NCBI RefSeq assembly: GCF_000236865.1
Contig: NZ_HE611017.1
Span: 178,060 to 217,944, forward strand
DNA: 39,885 bases
Direction of reading: 5' to 3'
Source of the DNA: Senegalimassilia anaerobia JC110
GTDB taxonomy: Bacteria > Actinomycetota > Coriobacteriia > Coriobacteriales > Eggerthellaceae
Of the stretch, positions 1 through 7,314 are shown piece by piece. Each line of letters starts with the position of its first letter. The stretch's first letter is position 1. Under the pieces are notes generated by a model that ran no database searches, was not told where the DNA came from, and saw nothing but the letters and a program-made list of their open reading frames with translations. A program made the position numbers and the translations under genes.

Positions 1-759
1 GCGCAGGCGGCGGGTGCGCCTCCAGCGAGCCGCGAGGCCGCTAATACCGGCACGCAGGCTACAGGGGTCGGCGTCCGGGCAAGCAACACCCGAACGGCAA
101 GCGTATATTTCGCCGTCACCGATCGGGGCGTGGGCATCGCCGAGGAGGACATCGAGCGCATCTTCGCCAAGTTCGAGCAAGTAAACACCGCGGACGCCCG
201 CCAACAGGGCACGGGCCTGGGGCTTGCCATCAGCAACCGCATCGTGCTCATGATGGGCGATCGCATCCGCGCGAACAGCCGCCTGGGGCATGGCAGCACG
301 TTTTATTTCGAAATTCCCCTGACGATAGCCGATGCGGCCGACAAGTCATCGTGTGCAAACGCCGAGCAGGTCGATTTCACCGGGAAGCGCGCCTTGGTAG
401 CCGAGGACAACGAGCTGAACATGGAGATCATCGCGTACGTGCTCGACGACATGGGATTCACCGTGGATAAGACGACAAACGGCCAGGAAGCGGTGGACGC
501 GTTCGAGCAATCCCCTGTTGGGCGCTACGACATCGTCTTGATGGACGTCATGATGCCGGTCATGGACGGGCTTACCGCCGCGCACCGCATCCGCAGCCTT
601 GGCCGCGCCGATGCCGCCGACGTGCCCATCGTGGCGACCAGCGCGAACGCGTTCGCCGAGGACGTGAAACGTTCGTTGGCCAGCGGCATGAACGCCCACG
701 TCTCCAAACCCATCGACCCGGAAAAGCTGGCGAAGGTGCTGGCCAAGGTGATGCGATAA
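1..759 (+). CDS. Hybrid sensor histidine kinase, C-terminal part (ATPase + receiver)
   Basis: The frame is open from base 1, so the 5' end lies outside the window; 252 residues are visible. The first third is the end of a HATPase_c domain: a G1-type box (DRGVGI, around residue 41) and a G2-type box (GTGLGLAIS, around residue 70). A response-regulator receiver domain follows. It has the acidic pair E135-D136 (AEDNELN), phospho-acceptor D182 in VLMDVMMPVMDG, a T/S-containing switch (VATSANAF) and the conserved lysine in SKPID. This is the usual order of a hybrid kinase in which the kinase phosphorylates an attached receiver. No output domain follows the receiver, so signal is probably passed to a separate histidine phosphotransfer protein or used internally. 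The sensed stimulus cannot be told from this end. Confidence 0.93.
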   Translation, partial: AQAAGAPPASREAANTGTQATGVGVRASNTRTASVYFAVTDRGVGIAEEDIERIFAKFEQVNTADARQQGTGLGLAISNRIVLMMGDRIRANSRLGHGSTFYFEIPLTIADAADKSSCANAEQVDFTGKRALVAEDNELNMEIIAYVLDDMGFTVDKTTNGQEAVDAFEQSPVGRYDIVLMDVMMPVMDGLTAAHRIRSLGRADAADVPIVATSANAFAEDVKRSLASGMNAHVSKPIDPEKLAKVLAKVMR

Positions 760-788
760 GGGCGGCCGCAGGTGGCCGATGCACCGGC

Positions 789-810
789 GCGCGGCTGACG
801 CCGCGCTTTA
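789..810 (+). terminator. Possible weak terminator after the hybrid kinase
   Basis: A 7-bp GC stem (gcgcggc/gccgcgc) with a 4-base loop is followed by ttta, 30 bases after the kinase stop codon. It is short and the T-run is poor. The rest of the gap 760-945 shows nothing recognisable. Confidence 0.35.
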
Positions 811-945
811 CAGCTTGCCGCCTCACTCAAACCGAGCGCTACAACTGCCGACGACGCCTTCTGACCATAATCATGCCATTCGATCGGCCATCCCGAATCA
901 GCTCATGCGCATCGTTACCCGCATCGTTCGCGCGCCCCATAACGT

Positions 946-974
946 ACGGGGGCCGCTGATTAGCGGCCCCCCGT
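946..974 (-). terminator. Terminator of the gatCAB operon
   Basis: A 12-bp GC-rich stem (acgggggccgct with its complement, one extra C in the other arm) closes a 4-base loop. It lies about 25 bases beyond the gatB stop codon on the minus strand. A strong U-tract is lacking, but the stem strength and position fit a factor-independent terminator. Confidence 0.7.
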
Positions 975-997
975 TTACGTATACGTTTACGCTTGCA

Positions 998-2575
998 CTA
1001 CTCAGCCAGCTTCTTCGCCAGCAGCTGGTTGATGATCTTCGGATTGCCCTGGCCGCGCATCTCCTTCATGCACTGACCCACGAAGAACCCGATGACCTTC
1101 GTGTTGCCTTCCTTGTAGCGGGCAACCTCGTCGGGGTTCGCCGCGATGATGGCATCCACAACGGCCTCGATGGCGCCGGTGTCCGACACCTGCTTCATGC
1201 CGCGCTCCTCGACGATAGCCAAGGGATCCTTGTCCTCATCCATGATGGCGGAGAACACCTGCTTGGCCTGCTTGGACGAGATGGCGTCCTCGGCGAGCAG
1301 CTTCACCAGCTCCACCGCACGGGCGGGCGTGAGCGGGCTTTGCGCAAGGTCGGCATCCTCGCTGGCGTTCAGCCATGCGGTGACGTCGTTGATGGCCAGG
1401 TTGGCAACAGGCTTCGCCAGCTTGGCGGCATCCTTGCCCGCAACCTCCATGCACGCCTCGAAGAAATCGGCCGTAGCGCGATGATCGACCAGGTGGCGAG
1501 CATCGTAGGCGGACAGGCCGAACTCATCGGCGAAGCGGGCGGCCTTCTGGTCGGGCAGCTCGGGCAGCTTGGCGCGAACGCCTTCGATGAACTCGTCGGA
1601 AAGGTCGTAGGGCGCCAAGTCGGGCTCGGGGAACAGGCGGTAGTCGTCAGCGGTTTCCTTCACGCGCATGACGATGGTGTGCTTCATGGTGGGATCCCAA
1701 TGGCGGGTTTCCTGGTAGATCTGACCGCCCTCTTCCAGAACCTCGGCCTGACGGCAGATCTCATAGGCCAAGCCGTCGTGCAGATTCTTGAAGGAGTTCA
1801 TGTTCTTCAGCTCGGTCTTCACGCCCAGCTTCGTGGAGCCGCGGCGGCGCAGGCTGACGTTGCCGTCGCAGCGCATGGAGCCTTCCTCCATGGAGCAGTC
1901 GGAGATGCCGATGGCCAGATAGATCTGACGTAGCTTCTGCATGAACAGGCGCGCCTCCTCGGGCGTGCGCAGGTCGGGCTCGGTGACCAACTCGATGAGC
2001 GGCGTGCCGGCGCGGTTGTAGTCCACCAGCGAATGCGTGGCGCCCGCGATACGGCCCTCGTCGCCGCCGATGTGGATCATCTTGCCGGCGTCTTCCTCCA
2101 TGTGGATGCGCGTGATGCCCACGTGCGCCGTGTAGCCGGAATCGGTGACGGTGACGTTCTCGCACGCCTCACCCGGCTTCAGGCCGGCGATATCACCGCG
2201 CTCCTTAGCTGCCGGACCGTCGACGTCCAGATCAAGATGGCCGCGCATGCAGAACGCCACCGGACCCTGCGTGGTCTGGAAGTTCTTGGCCATGTCGGGG
2301 TACATGTAGTTCTTGCGGTAGAACATGCTGTGCTTCTCGATGTCGCAGTTCGTGGCCAGACCGGCAAGCACGATGGACTCGATAGCGGCCTTGTTCGGCA
2401 CGGGCAGAGCGCCCGGGAGGCCCAGGCACACCGGGCAGGTGTGCGTGTTCGGGTCGGCGCCGAACTCAAGCTTGCAGCCGCAGAACATCTTCGTGTTCAA
2501 CGTGGTCAGCTCGGCATGGATCTCCAAGCCGATGACCGCCTCCCAATCTTGCAGCACTTCTTCGAGCTTACGCAT
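998..2575 (-). CDS. gatB: Asp-tRNA(Asn)/Glu-tRNA(Gln) amidotransferase subunit B
   Basis: GatB activates mischarged Glu-tRNA(Gln) or Asp-tRNA(Asn) by phosphorylation within the GatCAB heterotrimer; it binds the tRNA and receives ammonia produced by GatA. The 525-residue protein opens with MRKLEEVLQDWEAVIGLEIH, holds the zinc-site cysteines (FCGC, then CPVC about 16 residues later) and ends in the GatB/YqeY helical tail (GNPKIINQLLAKKL). The start at 2575 is preceded by GGAGGTG at good spacing; the frame continues upstream to 2653, but only through an inserted element. The gene is last of gatC-gatA-gatB. Its first 10 codons are duplicated 119 bases upstream (see the direct repeats). Confidence 0.97.
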   Translation of the reverse strand: MRKLEEVLQDWEAVIGLEIHAELTTLNTKMFCGCKLEFGADPNTHTCPVCLGLPGALPVPNKAAIESIVLAGLATNCDIEKHSMFYRKNYMYPDMAKNFQTTQGPVAFCMRGHLDLDVDGPAAKERGDIAGLKPGEACENVTVTDSGYTAHVGITRIHMEEDAGKMIHIGGDEGRIAGATHSLVDYNRAGTPLIELVTEPDLRTPEEARLFMQKLRQIYLAIGISDCSMEEGSMRCDGNVSLRRRGSTKLGVKTELKNMNSFKNLHDGLAYEICRQAEVLEEGGQIYQETRHWDPTMKHTIVMRVKETADDYRLFPEPDLAPYDLSDEFIEGVRAKLPELPDQKAARFADEFGLSAYDARHLVDHRATADFFEACMEVAGKDAAKLAKPVANLAINDVTAWLNASEDADLAQSPLTPARAVELVKLLAEDAISSKQAKQVFSAIMDEDKDPLAIVEERGMKQVSDTGAIEAVVDAIIAANPDEVARYKEGNTKVIGFFVGQCMKEMRGQGNPKIINQLLAKKLAE

Positions 2576-2577
2576 TA
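2546..2577. repeat. 32-bp direct repeat, copy 1 (start of gatB)
   Basis: This 32-bp stretch is perfectly repeated at 2665-2696. Read on the minus strand it starts TAATG and carries the first ten codons of gatB. The copies flank an 87-bp insert. Confidence 0.95.
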
Positions 2578-2694
2578 GCAACGCACCTCCGAACCCTTCA
2601 TCATCCCAAGGGCCTGCGCCCCGCTTCGCGGTGCTCGGCCTGCAACAGTCCACTGGACTGTTGCATCTTGCAGCACTTCTTCGAGCTTACGCAT
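2575..2694 (-). CDS. 39-codon bridging frame between gatA and gatB
   Basis: This frame starts at the duplicated gatB ATG, which overlaps the gatA stop as TAATG. It reads the first ten gatB codons, crosses the insert without a stop, and ends in a TAA that overlaps the true gatB ATG, again as TAATG. It could therefore carry terminating ribosomes from gatA to gatB. The peptide has no recognisable function. It is most likely a by-product of the insertion, kept because it preserves coupling. Confidence 0.45.
   Translation of the reverse strand: MRKLEEVLQDATVQWTVAGRAPRSGAQALGMMKGSEVRC
2578..2664. mobile_element. 87-bp palindrome-containing insert between gatA and gatB (MITE/REP-like)
   Basis: The insert lies between two 32-bp direct repeats. 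On the minus strand it begins GCAAC and ends GTTGC, so its ends are inverted. It contains most of a perfect palindrome at 2641-2665 (12-bp arms around one base, core cagtcca/tggactg) and a second GC hairpin, gccccgcttcgcggtgc. It carries the GGAGGTG ribosome site now serving gatB. The structure suggests a short non-autonomous palindromic element or a replication-slippage insertion. No transposase is nearby. Confidence 0.6.
2641..2665. repeat. Perfect 25-base palindrome
   Basis: Arms 2641-2652 and 2654-2665 are exact reverse complements around a single centre base. The palindrome lies in the middle of the gatA-gatB coupling region and could fold in the mRNA. Confidence 0.9.
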
Positions 2695-2696
2695 TA
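2665..2696. repeat. 32-bp direct repeat, copy 2 (end of gatA)
   Basis: Exact second copy of 2546-2577. Its TAA is the gatA stop codon. The ancestral arrangement was presumably gatA-TAATG-gatB with one copy. Confidence 0.95.
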
Positions 2697-4181
2697 CTCA
2701 ACCACCTTCCCGTCGGCGAAGTTCGGGGCCACGGGGGCTTTGCCGTAGGCGGCCTCGAGCGCCATGGCGGCGCGGAACATGTTCTCGTCCTTGAACTGCG
2801 GGGCGATCAGCTGCACGCCCACGGGCATGCCGCTTTGCGCGCCCAAGCCGCACGGCACGCTCATGCCGCCGTTGCCGGCGATGTTGATGGAGATGGTGAA
2901 CACGTCGGACAGGTACATGGTTGCCGGATCGGCGATCTCGCCGAACTTGAACGCCGTGGCCGGGGCCGTGGGCGCCATGATGACGTCACACTGCTCGTAG
3001 GCGTTGCGGTAGTCCTGCGTGATGAGCGTGCGGACCTGCTGGGCCGGGTAGTAGTACTGCTCGTACACGCCGGCGGAAAGCAGGTAGCTGCCCAGCATGA
3101 TGCGGCGCTTCGCCTCTTCGCCGAAGCCATGGGCTCGGCTTGCCTCGTACTGGCTGCCCAGGTCCTTGTGGCCTTCCTCGCAGTAGCCGTAGCGCACGCT
3201 GTCGAAGCGGGCCAGGTTAGAGAACGCCTCGCACGGGCCCAGCACGTAGTAGGCGCTGATGGCGGCGTCGATATGCGGCAGGTCGACCTCGACGATGGTG
3301 GCGCCGGCAGCCTCGAGCTTGGCAGCGGCCTCGGACACGCGCTCCGAAACCTCGGAGGACAGGCCCTTGGCGTCCATGAAGCTGCGCACCACGCCGACGC
3401 GCATGCCCGCGACATCCTGCTGGCATGCAGCGCGGAAGCCGGCCTTCACGTCCTGCGACGTGCAGTCCAGGGGGTCATGGCCGCACAGGGCGTCCATAGC
3501 GGCGGCGGCATCCTCGACGCTGCGCGCGAACGGGCCTACCTGGTCGAGCGAACTGCCGAAGGCCACGACGCCGTAACGGCTGACCGTGCCGTAGGTGGGC
3601 TTGACGCCCACGATGCCGCAGAAGCTGGCAGGCTGGCGGATGGAGCCGCCCGTGTCGGAACCCAGCGTGACGCATGCCATGCCCGCAGCGACCGCCGCCG
3701 CAGAGCCGCCCGAGCTGCCGCCCGGAACACGACCCAGATCCCACGGGTTGCGCGTGGGGCCGAACGCGGAGGACTCAGTGGTGGAGCCGAACGCGAACTC
3801 GTCCATGTTCAGCTTGCCCAGCGGCACGCCACCGGCGTCGATGATGCGCTGCACGCACGTTGCGGTGTACGGGGACACGTAATTTTCCAGCATGCGGGAG
3901 GAGCAGGTGGTGTGCGTGCCCGTCATGTTCATGTTGTCCTTGAACGCCACCGGCACGCCGGCCAACGGGCCGAGTGCATCGAACGTGCCGTCGGCGATTG
4001 TCTGATCAACGCGCTGCGCGGCGGCCATGGCGGCCTCGGAGGTGACCTCCAGGAACGCATGCACCTGAGAATCGGCCTGCGCGATGCGGTCCAGGCTTGC
4101 CTGCGCGACCTCGCAGGCGGTGAACTGCTTGGATGCCAGACCCTCGCGGATCTGCGCGATGCCCATATCGGAGATGGCCAT
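2694..4181 (-). CDS. gatA: Asp-tRNA(Asn)/Glu-tRNA(Gln) amidotransferase subunit A
   Basis: GatA is the glutaminase subunit of GatCAB; it releases ammonia, which passes to GatB for transamidation. The 495-residue protein has the amidase-signature catalytic triad: K81 (VAFKDN), cis-Ser S156 in GGSSGGS, and nucleophile S180 (SDTGGSIRQP). Length is normal for the family. The start ATG at 4181 overlaps the gatC stop by one base (TAATG), a sign of translational coupling. The stop likewise forms TAATG with the duplicated gatB start. Confidence 0.98.
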   Translation of the reverse strand: MAISDMGIAQIREGLASKQFTACEVAQASLDRIAQADSQVHAFLEVTSEAAMAAAQRVDQTIADGTFDALGPLAGVPVAFKDNMNMTGTHTTCSSRMLENYVSPYTATCVQRIIDAGGVPLGKLNMDEFAFGSTTESSAFGPTRNPWDLGRVPGGSSGGSAAAVAAGMACVTLGSDTGGSIRQPASFCGIVGVKPTYGTVSRYGVVAFGSSLDQVGPFARSVEDAAAAMDALCGHDPLDCTSQDVKAGFRAACQQDVAGMRVGVVRSFMDAKGLSSEVSERVSEAAAKLEAAGATIVEVDLPHIDAAISAYYVLGPCEAFSNLARFDSVRYGYCEEGHKDLGSQYEASRAHGFGEEAKRRIMLGSYLLSAGVYEQYYYPAQQVRTLITQDYRNAYEQCDVIMAPTAPATAFKFGEIADPATMYLSDVFTISINIAGNGGMSVPCGLGAQSGMPVGVQLIAPQFKDENMFRAAMALEAAYGKAPVAPNFADGKVVE

Positions 4182-4492
4182 TACGCATCGCCTCCTTCGC
4201 CCAGGATGGACGGGATCAAGAAGCTGCCGTCCTGCTGCTTCGGCGCGTTCTCAAGCGCAACCTGCTGCGTGAACGATTCGGTTTCCACGTCCTCGCGCAT
4301 GACGTTGGACAGGCTTCCGATGGGATGGAACGTAGGCTCCACGCCCTCGAGGTCCAGCTGCTTGATGGACTGCAGCGTTTCGATGATGTTGTTCAGATCG
4401 ACCGTCATCTCGGAGAGCTCCTCCCCGGAAAGGCCGATACGCGCGTATTCCGCGATTCCGCGGACCTCGCGCTCGGTAAGGTATTGGGTCAT
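4181..4492 (-). CDS. gatC: Asp-tRNA(Asn)/Glu-tRNA(Gln) amidotransferase subunit C
   Basis: GatC is the small subunit that wraps around and stabilises GatA-GatB. The 103-residue protein starts MTQYLTEREVRGIAEYARI and has the family's pattern of an N-terminal helix pair (…ARIGLSGEELSEM…LNNIIETLQSIKQLD), then V-E-P-T-F-H-P and a C-terminal strand with P-S-I-L. The start at 4492 was chosen over 4516 because AAAGGAAAG sits at ideal spacing before it. It is the first gene of the operon. A clear promoter was not found upstream. Confidence 0.95.
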   Translation of the reverse strand: MTQYLTEREVRGIAEYARIGLSGEELSEMTVDLNNIIETLQSIKQLDLEGVEPTFHPIGSLSNVMREDVETESFTQQVALENAPKQQDGSFLIPSILGEGGDA

Positions 4493-4795
4493 TGGTTTCT
4501 TTCCTTTCGATTCCAACGCACGTGTTAGCGGCTACGCTGCAAAACGACGACTACCCCGCATCCGATTGCCGCCAGCACAATCGCGACACTTGCGGACGCG
4601 CCCGGGGAAGCCGACACAATGGCGGCGCCTGCGGACACGCCGGGGAAGCCGGCGCAGCTCAGCTTCACGCACGCTGAAAGCGGTTAGACCGTTAACTTGG
4701 CTATGATAGCAAACAAGCCCACCCATCAGGCCGCAAACCCTCAGGCGACAGCGATTCGATAGACACGGAACCCAGCCCCATCGCGACGCTGACCG
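4493..4795. other. Intergenic stretch with an imperfect direct repeat
   Basis: No gene is credible here. It holds an imperfect 23-base direct repeat at 4591-4613 and 4630-4651 (tgcggac-cgcc-ggggaagccg). The gatC promoter should lie here. A minus-strand TATCAT around 4701-4706 is a possible -10 but has no good -35. Confidence 0.5.
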
Positions 4796-5089
4796 CTACG
4801 CAATGCCAGCGAGCTTCAAGTCTTCATCTACCAGATGGCGAAGATATTCCGACCGCTTCATTCCCAGCTGCGCTGCGCGGATGTCGATGAGCAGGATTTT
4901 ATTCACCGGCTCCTTAAACCCCACCTGCTTCATTTCCTCATCGAACATGAGCGGGCGGCCGGGACCATATGTAACCGGCCCGCTAGGTTCTCCATGCAAG
5001 ATGCCGGCAGCGGCATCCGCCTCCCATTGGTCAAGCTGTTCAGGCGTAATGCCGAATTCTTTTTTGATTTCATCCGCAGACATTGCCAT
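4796..5089 (-). CDS. Antitoxin, ribbon-helix-helix-like, of a type II TA pair
   Basis: A 97-residue protein. The N-terminal half (IKKEFGITPEQLDQWEADA…GILHGEPSGPV) is typical of an antitoxin family common in actinobacterial type II pairs. The C-terminal half (MKQVGFKEP, then IRAAQLGMKRSEYLRHLV) reads as a strand plus two helices of a ribbon-helix-helix DNA-binding fold. Its role would be to neutralise the partner toxin and repress the operon. It starts 2 bases after the toxin stop, and its GGAGG lies inside the toxin's last codons. The toxin-first order resembles brnT-brnA. Family assignment is from memory of the pattern, so moderately sure. Confidence 0.75.
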   Translation of the reverse strand: MAMSADEIKKEFGITPEQLDQWEADAAAGILHGEPSGPVTYGPGRPLMFDEEMKQVGFKEPVNKILLIDIRAAQLGMKRSEYLRHLVDEDLKLAGIA

Positions 5090-5091
5090 GC

Positions 5092-5358
5092 CTACCGCCT
5101 CCTTGCCAATAGCCCAAGTTCGAACAGCACTCTTTTCGTTGGCGGCTCCATTGCATGGTAAATCACTACCGCAGAAGGTTTTTGGGAGCCGATTAACTCA
5201 ACAACCCTTCCGTCTTCCGTAAGCCCGATAGCAACGACTTGGTCTTCATACGGAGCCTTTCGGTGCTGCGACGCCATTCGATTTTCCCAGGCAAACCGTA
5301 TGCTCTCCTCACTTAGGCCGTGCTTAAATGCATGCTCTGCAACGACGAGTCTGCTCAT
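5092..5358 (-). CDS. Toxin of a type II TA pair (family unnamed)
   Basis: An 88-residue basic protein starting MSRLVVAEHAFKHGLSEES. It matches a recurrent actinobacterial toxin pattern: AEHAxKHGLSEE at the start, DQVVAIGLTEDGRVVEL in the middle, and VIYHAMEPPTKRVLFELGL at the end. The layout recalls BrnT-like small ribonuclease-fold toxins, but I cannot point to a proven catalytic residue. The start at 5358 has GAGG six bases upstream; an upstream ATG at 5394 in the same frame lacks a site. The gene is the first of the pair. Confidence 0.72.
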   Translation of the reverse strand: MSRLVVAEHAFKHGLSEESIRFAWENRMASQHRKAPYEDQVVAIGLTEDGRVVELIGSQKPSAVVIYHAMEPPTKRVLFELGLLARRR

Positions 5359-5384
5359 TAATGCCTCGAATTTCGTACAACGAT

Positions 5385-5413
5385 ATTTTAGCATGCCTTA
5401 TCTGCGAAAACTA
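5385..5413 (-). promoter_or_regulatory. Possible promoter of the TA pair
   Basis: On the minus strand TAAAAT (5385-5390) follows TAGTTT (5408-5413) with a 17-base spacer. The -10 is reasonable and the -35 weak. It lies about 25 bases before the toxin start. Confidence 0.35.
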
Positions 5414-5455
5414 TCGTTGCATTCCGTGGTTTCGAGGATCTTGCAGCATATGCGA

Positions 5456-5491
5456 AAGGCCGCATCGCCTTCGAAACGGCGATGCGGCCTT
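5456..5491 (-). terminator. Terminator of the moeA-like gene
   Basis: A perfect 14-bp stem (5456-5469 with 5478-5491) with an 8-base loop, followed on the minus strand by a short T run. It lies about 90 bases past the moeA-like stop and could also insulate the TA pair downstream. Confidence 0.8.
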
Positions 5492-5577
5492 AGCAGCTGC
5501 GGGAAGCCCGCGAGCTCATCAAACGACGTCGCAGACGTCGCCCCCAGGCGGGCGCAGCGAATTCCGAACAGGTCGAG

Positions 5578-6972
5578 CTATCTCCACTCCGCCCAGATCA
5601 CGTCGCCGCGCTCGGGGGCCTTAATGCCCGGGCCGTTGGGCAACATATAGTAGGCGTTGGCCTCGAAGCTCTCCGGGCTGCCGGGGCGCCCGGGCACGGG
5701 CCAGGCGCGCAGCGTGCCGTCCTCGGCACGCTCGGCACGCAGCAGCTTGATGCCGAAGAACTCGGGCTCGCCGGGCTTGTGCGCAGGATGCTCCGCGGGC
5801 CTATCCTCGCCGCGGACCGTGCCGCCATGCCCCTTCGGGCCGTGCCCACCCGCCGGGAACGCCTCAGCCAGCACCATGGGCGTGCGCGGAACCTCGGGAT
5901 CCAGGCCCGAGAACGCGCGCATGAGCGGACGCAGGTAGAAGTTCAGCGTGAACGACGCGCCGGCGCTGGGGCCCGAGATGCCCACAATGGGCGTGCCGTC
6001 GACGATTGCAAAGCTGGAATGGTGCCCTGGGCCGTGGTTCGTCTGATGGCAGATCATCTGCCCCATCTGCTCCATGACCTCGCAAGACCAGTCGTCGCTT
6101 CCCTTCGACGACCCGGCGTTGAGCACCACGATGTCGGCCTGCTCGACGGCTTGCGCGATGGCCTCCTCGATAGCGTCGCGGCGATCGGGAACGATGTCGA
6201 ACGGGATGAAGCACCCGCCCCACTGCTCGCACTTCGCCTTCACAAGCACGCTGTTCGTCTCGAAGTTGCGCCCGCGGGCGGCGAAGGATGCAGCGCGCTC
6301 GGGGTCGAACGGCACGCCGGGGGCCACCAGCTCGTTGCCCGTGGGGATGAACGCCACACGCGGGCGGCGCACCACCGGCACCGACCCGTTGTTGCCTGAA
6401 CCCATGCGCGCCGCCAGGTCGGGCGTGATCAGCTGGCCTGCACGGCCCAGCACGTCGCCGCGACGCATGGCGCTGCCCACCGGACGCGTGCCCGCACCGG
6501 GCTTCGACGGCGCCGCGTCGATGACCACATGCTGCTCATCTGCGGAAACCTTCGCATGTTCGATGACGATGGCCGTGTCAAACCCCTCGGGCATGGCGAC
6601 TCCGGTGTTGGCGAACTCCCAATCCCGGCCGCGCACCCACGAGCTGGTGTCGGGCACTTCGCCATCTACCAGGTCGGCAAAATCGGACCAGTGCAGCGCG
6701 ATGGAATCCATGGCGCAGGTGAGCGCGCTCGGCATGTCGTTCACGGCGCACACGTCGTACGCCAGCACGCGCCCCACCGATTCCGCCAGGGAAACGCGCT
6801 CCACCAGCTTGCGTTCCACCTTGCCCACATGGAATTTCCCGGCATCGACGCCTTTTGCCTGCGCCTGCACGCCGCGCCAGCCGAAGCCCTCCGGCCGTGC
6901 GTCCAACGCCGCCAACGTCGCCGCAACCGCCTCCTCGCGCGACAGCTGTATATGTTGCGAATGGTCCTTCAT
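5578..6972 (-). CDS. moeA: Molybdopterin molybdenumtransferase, MoeA-like, divergent
   Basis: MoeA inserts molybdate into adenylylated molybdopterin to make the molybdenum cofactor, which the formate dehydrogenase in this window would need. The 464-residue protein has the MoeA domain order: an N-terminal region with NDMPSALTCAMDS, the MPT-binding fold (VAFIPTGNELV; VVLNAGSSKGSDDWS; GISGPSAGASF) and a C-terminal barrel. The motifs differ from E. coli MoeA: the usual TGGVSVG-type loop reads NAGSSKGSDD and the usual D-G-Y/F-A reads M-D-S-I-A. A Gly/His-rich loop (GGHGPKGHGG, then several His) sits before the last domain. GAGG precedes the start at good spacing. The gene stands alone, with a strong terminator after it. 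Confidence 0.85.
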   Translation of the reverse strand: MKDHSQHIQLSREEAVAATLAALDARPEGFGWRGVQAQAKGVDAGKFHVGKVERKLVERVSLAESVGRVLAYDVCAVNDMPSALTCAMDSIALHWSDFADLVDGEVPDTSSWVRGRDWEFANTGVAMPEGFDTAIVIEHAKVSADEQHVVIDAAPSKPGAGTRPVGSAMRRGDVLGRAGQLITPDLAARMGSGNNGSVPVVRRPRVAFIPTGNELVAPGVPFDPERAASFAARGRNFETNSVLVKAKCEQWGGCFIPFDIVPDRRDAIEEAIAQAVEQADIVVLNAGSSKGSDDWSCEVMEQMGQMICHQTNHGPGHHSSFAIVDGTPIVGISGPSAGASFTLNFYLRPLMRAFSGLDPEVPRTPMVLAEAFPAGGHGPKGHGGTVRGEDRPAEHPAHKPGEPEFFGIKLLRAERAEDGTLRAWPVPGRPGSPESFEANAYYMLPNGPGIKAPERGDVIWAEWR

Positions 6973-7204
6973 GGCCGCCTCTTTCCCTGATGCTCAGCAC
7001 GAAGCCGACGCATTGCGCGCACGCAACCCGCCGCCCGGCACCCGACCGCCCGGATGACGACGAGGCGCAACACGCGCGTCGCCCGCTCGCGCCGGGGACT
7101 TGCCCTCGGCAAGCTATTCTCGGTTGAATACAACCCAAACTATAGTCCAACTTCATGCGTTTGCGTGCCTTTCATTTGGATTCGGAATCGAATGCCCATG
7201 ACGC
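6973..7204. other. Divergent intergenic region upstream of moeA and the pan operon
   Basis: No gene is supported. A small hairpin cttgcc-ctc-ggcaag lies near 7099-7113, and an inverted repeat ggttg-aata-caacc near 7120-7133 could be an operator for the moeA-like gene. No convincing moeA promoter was found, although its AT-rich stretch (7113-7160) is the likely place. Confidence 0.35.
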
Positions 7205-7234
7205 TTGCATCGGCGCTTCGCCACGGCGTATACT
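7205..7234 (+). promoter_or_regulatory. Promoter of the pantothenate operon
   Basis: TTGCAT (7205-7210) and TATACT (7229-7234) are separated by 18 bases, close to the housekeeping consensus. Transcription would start near 7241 and give a leader of about 74 bases with a small hairpin (cggg-tga-cccg). Confidence 0.7.
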
Positions 7235-7314
7235 GCCCCCTCGTAAAGGAGCGCGGGTGACCCGGAACAAGTCCAGGCATCCAGCCTCGCAGCAAAGAAA
7301 CGAAAGGCGCTGAC

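Noticed and set aside
2325-4706. A 793-codon open frame on the plus strand
   Set aside because: It lies antisense to gatA, gatC and part of gatB, has low-complexity His/Arg/Ala content and no ribosome site; a shadow of GC-rich codon use.
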